Source: Lumbricus terrestris
Lineage: Eukaryota > Annelida > Clitellata > Crassiclitellata > Lumbricidae
Length of the DNA: 64,000 bases
Assembly (NCBI GenBank): GCA_949752735.1
Contig: OX457041.1
Location: 30,214,400-30,278,399 of the forward strand
Direction of reading: 5' to 3'
Below, in pieces: positions 45,497 to 57,400 of this stretch. Position numbers and translations under genes: made by a program. The first letter of the stretch is position 1, and every line of letters begins with the position of its first letter. The notes below the pieces were generated by a model. That model searched no databases and had not been told where the DNA came from. It saw only the letters and a program-made list of their open reading frames with translations.

Positions 45497-46311
45497 ACAT
45501 GCTTGTCTAATCTAATCTAATCTAATAAAGCATTTGTAAAGCGCTTCTCACAGCAGAAGCGCTCTCAGCGTGACAGGCCCATGAAAAGAGAAATGTCTTC
45601 AACCAGCAAAAAGATGCAAATGAATTTCCTACAAGAATCCTGCCACGAATTTCAGAAGGAAGGCGATTCCAAATTAAAGGACCAACAACAGCAAAAGCCC
45701 GATGTTGGTTTATGTGATTGTTGCTTGGTTCTAAACCAAATCAATTGGGTCTTGGAAGGATTAAGGCTAAGTCTGTATGCTGACATCTAAAGGTTGAGAT
45801 CTTGCAATATTTAGAGAGCTCATTCTTACAACCAGAGAGATCGGTTCAGGTGAGCCATGCACAAGAGCTTGGACATCATCAGCGTAAAGATGATGCCTGG
45901 TGTTTGAAAAGAATATATAAGAGAGGTCCTAAGATCGATTCAAACCAATTGAAGGGTGTGCCACATAAGACAAATGAGGTGTAGACGTTGCAGAAGGAGA
46001 TCATGATCTACCATGTCAAACGCCACAGAGGCATCAAAGAGTGCAAGAAGAGATGGCTGAAATCTATCAATGGACGTGTAAATATCTGAAGTGAAAAGAG
46101 AAGAGTTTCTGTCGAGTGGTGGTTTTTAAAGCCAGATTGTGGGGGGGGGGGGGGGCAAAAGCCCAGATTGCTCCAAGTAAGGAACAAACTGAGCTGCAAC
46201 AAGTCTATCAAGAGTTTTAGATAGGTAAGAGAGGTTAGAGATGGGCCTGTAATTTTGGCAAACATTAATGTCATTGGTTAAATTATGCAGTCCAATTTCT
46301 TGATAATGCAT
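45497..46311 (-). pseudogene. CR1/L2-like LINE fragment with partial reverse transcriptase
   Basis: The (TCTAA)n tail at 45506-45528 is followed by GCATTTGTAAAGCGCTTC. At 46008-46311 minus-strand frames read [20 protein letters not shown] and KNHHSTETLLFSLQ, the start of an RT domain, interrupted by a poly-G run (46140-46155) and a frameshift. Most of the RT palm is lost. Confidence 0.75.
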
Positions 46312-46643
46312 TAAGTAATCTCAGCATTTTTTCTCTTGTCCATGCAAACAATTACTTACATTTTATAAATCTTCATATAATAGTTATTTGCAATCTAGGA
46401 CTACTTGAATTATTAATATCACCTGTATGATCAAAAACAAATAGTAAAAACTATCTCAACCAGTTGCCAATGAAATCATTGATCCCTTTAAATCCCATTC
46501 GTGCTGTTCAAGCAGGATTGAAATACCCTCGGGCAGAAGCATAAGAATCCACGAACAAACCAGAGATACACAAAGTAAAATGGCAATGTCAAACATTTTT
46601 ATATAATAACACAGGTAGACTTGGTGCTAACGATGTACTAGAA

Positions 46644-46895
46644 TTAACTCCGCCGTAAAGACACTTCCAGTTTCAAAATATGACGCTCCTTCGGATAGAA
46701 CTCGAGTCCAGAACATGCAACAGGCTCAGCAGGCCAGCGTATCAAACACCGACGTGATGTTCTAACTTCAAGCACTTGATCATTTCGTATTTCGACAACA
46801 CTGATCACTGTGCCAGCGCAATTGCAATATTCCATTGTGCGAAAGGAATGTTGAAATGGAAAGCAGTTTTCAGTGGGGCATGATGACACCATCAC
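46644..46895 (-). other. Open frame overlapping the ITPK1 stop in another frame
   Basis: A minus-strand frame of 83 residues (EYCNCAGTVISVVEIRNDQV, RCLIRWPAEPVACSGLEFYP) overlaps the last ITPK1 codons and extends 226 bp past its stop. Composition is not obviously non-coding. It may be 3' UTR or an alternative C-terminal exon; I have no family match. Confidence 0.2.
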
Positions 46896-49800
46896 AATGG
46901 TTGCAGATGATCGTACTCTTCACAGTCTTGTGATTTTCAACAGTCTGTCCCCCAACCTTCTGACGTATCAGATTGAGCAGAATTGTCAAAAAGTCTGGAA
47001 CATCTTCAAAGCCTGTAGTAACAACAATAGCTTTTGTTATTATCAATGATAAAAAAATCATTTCCATTATTATAATTAAATAATTGCTATGGTATTTTAA
47101 AACTCAGTGGATAACTTCCCAAGCGCCCATACATACTACTCAGAGGCTCAAGCTCAGCAAGTGCATAAAAAACACGCTTTCTCGTGCAGAAGTTAAGTGC
47201 CTGCATAACTGTGCACCATGCAATCTGGTAGACCACATCAAGCAGCTACCTGCTGACCAAATAGGCTGTGGCATTAACTTACATCAGTGGTTCTCAACCT
47301 TTTTAGTGCGGCGACCCCTTGGTTACATTTCCAACAACAAAATTGATTGACTTTCCTCCCACACTGCAATTTTTGTTACCATTGTCCAATGTTATACATT
47401 TCACTTCATACGTAGAAAACAAACACTGCTGGGAAACTGTGTGAGGTTTCCTGGTTCTTGAGATTCTGAGAGCCACCTATTCATTAGTTTGAAGTTGAAG
47501 TTTCAAAAGTCTATTCAGCTTGTGAAGCTTTGACAGCTTCTGCCACGTCCTGCTGTTGGATCTCCCAAATCCCCACCTCAAGCGTGCCTTCTTGGCGTCA
47601 TCAGCCTTGTTCTTAAAAATACTCGTCATGGCTTCCTGCATGGTTAGGATGTTTAGTATCTGAATGTCGCTTCAGTTTAACTGTTTTGTTTCATTGATTT
47701 GATTGACAAAATATCATCGCAACAAGTTTGTAATTTATCTATTCATGCCGCAACTGCTAAACTTAAATAACAGGCTACTCTGAAAATTAGCCGATGATTT
47801 TTCTTTTCTTAACACTCATTTCACATATTTGATTATTTTGGGAGGCTATCAGTTTTGTAAGCTTTACTTATGTTCTTTATGACTGTGCCGAAATGGGGAT
47901 GGTTTGAGAGGCACATCCCATCTCCATTGTTGGCATTTTTTAAATTTCCACACTGCAATGGTAGCATTTCAGGCTGTCATTTGAGCGAAATTGCTCATCA
48001 TTTCAGTGCTAATTTTCAGAGTAGCTTAAGACTTCAAAAGTGTCTCCCTCCCATTGTTCAAAATTGTTTCAATTTCCACACTGCAATGATCGCATTTTCA
48101 GGTGTTGTCTCAAGAAAATTCTCATAATCTCCATGCCTCAGATTTAAATAAATGTCCCCTACTCACTGTTTCATTTTTTTCTTTGCACATTATAATTATA
48201 GCACTAAAAGCTGTCTTTTAAAATATGCTCATTATGGATAAACAGCGGATAACACTGTAGAAATTACGGTAGTGATGAATATTATTAAAAAATTTGAAAA
48301 TATCGGGGGAATATAAGCAGCTCGGTCCCCAACCACATTTCTGGGACCAATTCAAGTCTTTGTCCATGTGTGTGTTACACATGCATCACTAGCTGACAGT
48401 ATAGTTTCTTTGAGCAAACCAGACATTGTTTAATTTCTTAGAAGAATGGTTAAAGTGGAATTTAAATTTGAAAACTGAAATGGCAAAATTGAAATTAGCT
48501 GCTGCAAGCTAACGAATGAATCAGAGGAAAAGCATAAGTAAAAATTTATTTTAAGTTGCTATAATGTACGTGGCAGATAACGTTGAAATTCCTATTACAT
48601 CTTTTGCAAATTTCGGAGGGCTCAGGCGACCCCTGGCAAATCGTCAGGCGACCCCCGTGGGGGTCGCGACCCACAGGTTGAGGACCGCTGACTTACATCA
48701 GGCAGCTACAGGGCTGACCAAATAGGCTGTGGCATTAACTTACATCAAGCAGCTACAGGGCTGACCAAATAGGCTGTGGCATTAACTTACATCAAGCAGC
48801 TACAGGGCTGACCAAATAGGCTGTGGCATTAACTTACATCAAGCAGCTACAGGGCTGACCAAATAGGCTGTGGCATTAACTTCTGCCAATGTCCCCATGC
48901 CATAAACGAACACTAAAACGAGTTGCTAACGTACACTTCCAGAGATCAACAAGTGTTCAGCTTTAAAAAAGCAATTAAAATGCCACTAATTACATAACCG
49001 TTAATACTTGTGCTACTCAACACAACCGATACAGTTACATAAATCAATATAATCACAATTATCGTGTGCTGTGAATGCGCTCATCTGTCCTCATTCCTCA
49101 GATCCAATGCAACGGTGGTCAGGAACCGTGAACATCTGTAAAATCTGGAACTGATTCGCTGGCTTCATCTTATACACAATACAATTCCTATACGCAATGC
49201 AGGAGGAGATTGGTCAACCAGAGGTTGTCACTTCTCTGGTAATTATCCCAGCAAAGTATGCTTACAGATCTATGAACTAGTTGTTCTTAATGTGCTGCAA
49301 CACCACTTAGGCTATCGAGCACAATGGTCTGGGGAGGAGCCTACAAAGTGTCTAGATACATGCAGTATATACAGACATATAAAAAAATCAGAAAGGTTGA
49401 TGAAGGCAAGCATCGGAACCAGCGAGAAGTGGTCAGTACCTGGAAAGGTGTTGATATCGATGATGGCGTAGTGACCCGTTCGGTTTTCGATGATGACGTC
49501 GATGCCGAGAAGGTCAAGGCCAAAACGGTCTTGGATCTTCTCGGCCAACATCCTCAACTTGCCCAGATCTGGTGAAATCAGAGGGAAGACCAGATCAGAG
49601 TCTATCACCTGCAATCAAAACAACTGCAATCAAAACAACTGCAATCAAAACAACTGCAATCAAAACAACTGCAATCAAAACAACTGCAATCAAAACAACT
49701 GCAATCAAAACAACTGCAATCAACCGACTCCACTTCACAAATGATTTACGGCGTTTGACAACAATTTCCCTTGAATCAACCATTGACTACAATCCGATCA

Positions 49801-51465
49801 AAACATTCTCTCAGAGGCTGAGTGAATGATCCATGCAACATGCTGGTAACGCCTTCTAGTATCAAATAGCTAATGCTGCAATAGAAGAACCTGGTCCTTA
49901 GATGTCCAGATGCCTGGATTTTGCACGCATCTATCCATGTGGAAGTGACACAAATAGCATATCCAATGGTTTGGCGATTTTACACACAGCCGACACCTAG
50001 TGTCTGAGGAGGGTCATCAAGTGTCCAACCAATTAGCAACCTCCTCAAGTAAATGACAATGATTACAGGCATATACATGTAGGACCGCTGGGGAGATCTA
50101 GCTATCAAGAAGACACTGTACTGAATTATGAAATATCTATTAAGAATACATACCGCACACAAGGAACAATCAACGTTACAATCTGTTCTCTTCGTCACAG
50201 TCCCTCTATTCTCTTAACTCTCTCGTTCTTCTAGGCTACCTACAACTAGCCTCTGGTTATCTTACCTGCCTTCGTTGCTAAACAATCACCTATCTCTATA
50301 TTCTGTATTCCCAAACAATATAAGTGTGACCTGTTTTCACGAAACCAGTTGCTCCTCGCAAATGTCATCAGGTAGAAAATGACCAAAAACGATACAAAAC
50401 CTCAAACCGGTCATAATTGACCTGAATGCAAAAAACATGTTTTAAAATATATATTTAACACAAATGACATATAAAATGCTTGTTTAGACGTATCTAAATG
50501 CGTGAAAATTAATTTTTACTTAGAGCCCTAAATTTGCTTATCGAGATCGAAAGTCAGAATTTCAGTCAAAATTACATACATTTTTTGCGATATTAAATTA
50601 GGTTACAGGTCGAATCGAAAAGCGTGATTGGTCTCGTTTTAAACAAGGAAATCCCCCTTTTCTGTTCTGTTAATAAAACATGACCGCCATGTATTTAGTA
50701 CGCACAGAGATTGGCCCGAAATAGATTGACTAACAGAAACAAATTCAGAATTGCGCTATAAAACCGACATGTGACCAAATCTTGAGCCGCAGTTGAACGA
50801 TTGATGGTCGCATGGCCTCACCTGAGGTCAGGAAATGGGATGAATCGTTTATTTTATTCGCTTATCACTTAAATAACTTAATCTTCTAAATGGAGAATAT
50901 TTTGTAAATTTGTAGAGTCTATTTGCAATTGTCGAAGCTACGCGGTGGCCAAATTGTATTTAAATCGGTCCAATAGAAATAGCCATTTCACAGGAGAATG
51001 TCAATATTTATATCGCTAACCTTCGCACACGATTTTCTCATCTGGTTATATGTGAGATATAGCAAAACCGCAAACAAAGGAAAGGAAAATGAAGCATCTA
51101 CAGAAAATTACTAAAAAGTGAAAAATTTAATTGGGACTTGCGACTGGTTTTGTGGAATTAGGTCACATATTACTTTCCTTCATTACACAGACACTCCTAA
51201 ATATATTAAATCTCTCTCTGACCAACTCTACCTACTAGTGGTCACTCCTTAGATAACCATTTTAGGTCTGCTTTCTCTACTTCCCGGTTGACCAGCCGAA
51301 CTGCCTGAGCCTCTCCTGGGCTACCGCGCCTGCTCCTTTCTCTGCCTGCTAGGGTGAGGGTATATCCTAAACTTAGCTTAGCCTAGCCTTCTCTTGATAG
51401 TCAGCAACACATGTCCACTATCTCAGATCCTGTCTCTACATCTAGAATCTCTGACCTGCCTCTTC

Positions 51466-51496
<31 letters not shown>

Positions 51497-54400
51497 CTCT
51501 CTGCCTGCTAAAGCATGTGTATGCCACTTCCATTCCAATATATTGAGTTTCTTCTCCTAGTATTAATACCTTTAACCTCTTACTGTATATTCACGCACTG
51601 ACCATCTCATCAGTTGGAACTTTTGAACTAGTCATCTCCGACTGACCTACCTAGTTCACATTACTTATGTGGTCCACTTCTACACATATTCTGCACTAGT
51701 AAAAGGTCAACTGCCATCACAGTAATTCACCATCAACTGTCTATTTTAACATCAAATCCTGATTCAATGAAGTGATTCACCATCAACTGACTATTTTAAC
51801 ATCAACAACATGACGGATGGGTGCCAGCACATGGCTGCCACAACTTTATTACATTATTATTCATCATCATCATGGTCAATATCATTGGGCTAAATGCCCG
51901 TAAGAGTCCGACGCCACTCTCTGTCTGAGTCTGTCTCGCGTCATGCTACCCAGCTTCAACAGGTCCGGTCAGCAGGTCTGCTCCATACCATTAACATCTT
52001 GGAGCAGCTAGACCACCTTGTCTGAATGAAGAGAATATTGGGAGAGAGGCATGAAGGACAACCTGGGTCAATGCCCGTATGTGTCCCACGCTCTCCCCCG
52101 ACTCTCTCCACCGGTCTGTCCTGACCGGCCTGTGCATGTCTGCTCCACATCATGACACCTTGAAGCATCTGGGTCGCTCTGTCACTTGTGTCGTCGTTAT
52201 TACATTATAATTACTAAACTTTATTGTTACTTCTGTGTATTATTTTACATCTCTGACCTGTAACCTGGTGCAGTTTGACCCCTGGATTTGTCATAGTTTG
52301 AATTAAACGAATACCATTATCATAACTTCTATAGCGTCTCATACCTGTCCCCCTGTCCCATATACAAATACAATTTCTGCTACATGAGGAGCAAATATTC
52401 AAATATCAGCAAATTTCGATACCGATGTGAAACAACGCTTGAGTGTAGGCAGCAGACCTGAGTAAGAAATGACGATGCGTTTGGTTTTGAGACGTCGTTG
52501 CTGTTGAAGAACACAGTTGGGAAATCTGCAAAAAAAGCATTTAAATGGCAGTGAACTGTCTTCCAATTGCTTAGCAATATGTGTATGCATATCTAATCAG
52601 CATAGTTTAAGAACCTCACAAGATATTGCAACACGGCTATTGAGAAGATCTAAAACGGTGCAAGTGAAAGTGTTGTCATTTCAAGTAGAAGACTGTTCCA
52701 GGAAGATAGTCGAGCACAAGAGAACAACCAAATTGCTGAACAGGAGCATGGAAGCAGCATTTTCCCATGTGTGTCAGAGCACAGCATTCATTGCACCACA
52801 CTTATGTTCAAAGTATAAACTATGGCAATTACTCGCTGCAAACACAATATATTAATTAAATTGGACGCTACTTGCCGCCAGCATGCAGATTTTTGATTGA
52901 TGGCCTCTCGACGATGTAGTGCTGTTGTCCAACAATGAAGATCTTGTAGAGCTTAGCGTTGTGATTAACAAACGTCTGAACAAGACATGGAACGTCCGCA
53001 TCCTTCAGTCCAGACTCACTGAATATGATCGACATCTGCAAATTAGAACAAAAGTCAATTGCAACAATAAGAGGATATTTCTTAAAGAAATCTGGTCCAT
53101 AAGAATATCGCTGAAGTTGAAGTCGTTGAACAATTAAAGGATGTATTGCTGAGAAAATTATTTGTGTATGTGAATTTACAACTTGTGCGTAGGCATGTAT
53201 TCATTTAGAATTTACATGCCTGGCACACAACAGGCGCATGCATGGATTAACATAAGCAACATTTCAAGCTGTTCTACAAATAGTCAGATACACATACATT
53301 CAATTCAATTCATTTAATTCAATTCAATTCAATTCATTTATTGTAACCAACCATCAACATACACAATAGACATAGTATAACATGCTTCACATTATCGGAT
53401 GGTAACAAGGAAGGCCCTAAGGGATGAATATCCCGCTAACAGGGACACCTAATTACATATGCAATTTTAACAGATGGCTAGACGGTTGACATAATGAATT
53501 GAACAATAGGCTAAAAGAACAGCATGAGATGACAATTAATGTAGTAAACTTAACTAAAGAACGCAAAACAAACACAACAAATAATAATAAAATAAAATCA
53601 GTGCCTACAAGGTTAAATATCTTTGCAGTCATTAACCAAGTAGTTGCGCAGTAATGTTTTTGCTCTTTGTAAACTGGAAGCTTGTTGAACATGACTAGGA
53701 AACGAGTTCCATATACCTGGTCCAGTATATTTAATATGGAATCTTCTTGAGTTTAAACGAGCGGATATGGCTCGATAATGAGAGGAGTTCCTGGTGGAAT
53801 AGCAGTGAATTTCAGATCCTTTTTGGAAATACCCTGCAAAGTTAAGGGGAAGAAGATCATGGGTGAACCGATACATAAAGACTCCTATCTGGAAAGTCAT
53901 TATTTGGTGAAACTTTAATAAATTAAATGATTGAAATAAAGGACTTGAGTGAATAAAAGGCTTAACTCCAGCTATGATACGTATTGCACGTTTTTGGAGA
54001 AGTACTAATTTATTGACCCTGGATTTATATGTAGATGCCCAAACTAAATTACAGTATGAGAGATAAGGATATATTAATGAGTAGTACAATTTAACACGGA
54101 TAGTGGGGGGGAGTATATGGGAAGTTCGACGAAGGATACCAACACTTTTTGCAACCTTGGCAGAGATATATTTAATATGATCATTCCATGTGAGGTGTTG
54201 ATCTATGTACACACCAAGAAATTTAGTGGAGCTAACCTGCGTTATGGAGGTATCATTGATAGACAGTTGCAATTCATTCTGGGGGCACATCTTTTTATTA
54301 GTTCGAAAGAGCATAAAGTTAGTTTTATCAATGTTTAAGGAGAGTCTATTAGCAGAGAACCATTCGGCTATGAAGATAAGTTCATTGTTTACTGTTTGCA

Positions 54401-57400
54401 TTAGACTCTGGTAGGATTTATGAGAGTAGAAGACATTTGTATCATCAGCAAACAAGATGAATGAAAGAGTAGGAGATATATTAGGCAAGTCATTAATGTA
54501 TAGAAGAAAAAGCAAGGGTCCGAGATTAGAACCTTGGGGCACACCATATCTAACAACTCTAAAGTCTGAGAGAGCTCCATTGCAGGAAACACACTGGAGA
54601 CGTCTTTCGAGATAACTGGTAAACCAAGCTAATTGGATGCCTCTGATGCCATAATTAGCTAATTTTTTTAATAGGATCTCATGATTCACAGTATCGAAGG
54701 CCTTTGCTAAATCGAAGAAGATACCAATAGAATATTCATTGTTTTCAAAGGCCTTAGAAATTTTATCATACATATCAATTAAAGGCATAAAAGTAGATCG
54801 ACCAGATTGAAAGCCATATTGGTATGGAAAAATAATATGAGATTTTTCTACATATTTATTGAGCCTATCATGCATTATTTTTTCAAAATACTTGGCAAAA
54901 AAAGGAAGAATGGATATGGGCCTATAGTTAGAAGGGTTCTCCCTGTCACCCTTTTTAAAAATAGGGACTATTTTTGCAATTTTTATAGCATCAGGTACAA
55001 CTCCAGTATTGAGGGAGCAATTAATTATTTCAGCTAGTTGGGTTGCGACTTGAGAAATGTAAGAATTAGCAATATGAGGGTCGATATCATCAACGCCACG
55101 GCTGTGACTGTCGTGGATCAAGTGGCTCAAATTTTTTATTTCCTCAGGTGAAGTAGGAACCAAGCCAAAAGAATAAGGAAGTGGCGGGTCAAGGTATGTG
55201 TTAAAAGGAGATTTAGGAGCGGGAATTTGTTTGGCAAGAGTATGAGCGATGTCAGAGAAGAGATTATTAAAAGTATTAGCCATCACTGTAGGGTCATCAT
55301 TTCTTATTCCATTGATTTTTAGTGCTTCAATTTTAATATGTTGTTCATCCATTTTAATTATACTTCGAATGAGGGTCCAAGTTTTCTTTAAATTATTAAC
55401 ATGCTTGGTAAATTCAACAGCATAGTAATGCTTTTCAGCCTTCATTCTAATTGTTTTAAATTTATTCCTGTATGAAACAAACTTATTTTTATTGGCAAGG
55501 GTAGGGACCTTTACATATTTTAAATGAAGTTTAGCTTTTTTCTTACTAGATTTGAGAAGTCCAGGAGTCATCCAGGGTTGTTTAAGCATGGGTTTTCCTT
55601 TATTTATATTAGTTTTTATTGGAAACGCCTTATCATAGTTTCTTTTATATTCTTTCATAAACAAGTCATATGCTTTGTTAGCATCTTTCAAGCGACAGGT
55701 TTCAAAAATAGGAGTCCAATCTGCTTCAGAAAGATAATTGCTAAAATTAGCCCTTCCTTCTTCGTTAATAATTCGGGATTCCTCAAATGAGGAGTTCCTA
55801 GAGCTAGGCATTTCAAAATCAAAGGAGGTTAAGACAGGCAAATGGTCATAAATGCCATAAATGTCTTTATGTGCTTAAGTCTCCTTTATGCAAGTACATT
55901 GTACCTACATGTGATTATGCACACATGTGTACATATAAGTGCACCTGCACTTATCAGTTGTATATGCAATCACGCATACATGTGCAAGATCATGCTGAAG
56001 TTGACAGGCATGCATACAAGCAAGAACATGTTGCTGGTTCACCAATATATTTGCACCAACAATGAAGGCTAAAATGGGTGAACGACCTTTTGGACCATGG
56101 GTTCATATGCCTGGAACAGTCTTCTTGCACCATTTATGAAGCCAAAAGCCTTAATATTAAAAATACAGCCAAAATGTACTTAGTATGTAACTCGTAGCAT
56201 TTGAGATGACAGTTAGCAGAGTAAAGCATCCTAGTCATAGCAGCTTACAACTGACGATGCTATGCTATATAAATTGTCGCAATTACAACAATTAAAATCT
56301 GTAATGCTCTGTTGCTACAGTCATCACTGACTGCTTCATGGTATATCAGTCAGGGTAGATAGCGAGGTAAATGGGCAAAATGAATTTATGACAACTTTAC
56401 CTCGTGGCATTGACTGGAACCGTGTGATACCATTGGCTTGCAAACTAGAAAAGAAAGACAAAATCAACTCCAATCTAGTTTCAATTAAAACATTTTTGCC
56501 AAACATCAAATAAACACACGAGTCGAATTCTTAATCTAATCGAAGAACTTCTATAGCACCATCGTCCATCAGCATAAAGCACAGCGTCTCAATCAATGTG
56601 AAATTGCAGTCGAGAAAATAGAGTTGAGATATAATTTGTTGGGAAACCAGAGAAAAAGCAAAGAGAGGGAAATGAATTGAATGAGGAAAGTCTGAAGTTT
56701 ACTCCTGAGAGCAAACACTAATCCACATAACACAGAGAGAGGGACAGTCAATTCCAAAAGCCTTCAACCGTGTTACTGAGAATGTCGTTGAGCCCAAACA
56801 GCTCTGGTGCAAGGCACAGCACAAGTCAAAAGTATAAATGATCACTAGTGAAGTGAAATATCTGCTAGTTTAACAGGCAATCAAGAAGTAGCTAAACCTT
56901 AGAGTTTAAATGAAATGCATTATAGATGAGAAGACAGATTTTCAACTGGATTCCTTGTAATGGCTTTATCTTTGGAGAGAACTTTGAGTCATTTGTAGGT
57001 TGCACAAATCTCTCAAATGTAGTGAAGTCAATGAAAAGTACTTAACAAGAATCCAGCTGGCAGGAAATCGGGACACTTGCCAGCAAAATGAAGACAGTTC
57101 AAGTTCAAGCAGTGATACCTCAGTTCTAAAAATATTCCTTATCCTAATTGAAATACACTTCAAAGAATTAAATTTCAAATCTAATTCTATTCCTACTCAA
57201 AATGATCCTCATTTCGGTTCTAATTCCAGTTCTGAAATAATTTTAGTTATAATTTAAGTTCTTAGGTAATTTAATTAAACTATGACTATCCTTGGGTAGT
57301 TTTAGGATGGCAATATTGCCATAAGTCTTGCCTTTTGTACGTGACTAATGTCCCTGTGCTTGTACATTGCACTATGCCTAATGTCCCTGTGCTTGTACAT

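Noticed and set aside
49490..49829. Repetitive Asn-Gln-Asn-Asn-Cys and Ile-Ala-Val-Val-Leu proteins
   Set aside because: They are readings of the 15-bp minisatellite, which lies in an ITPK1 intron.
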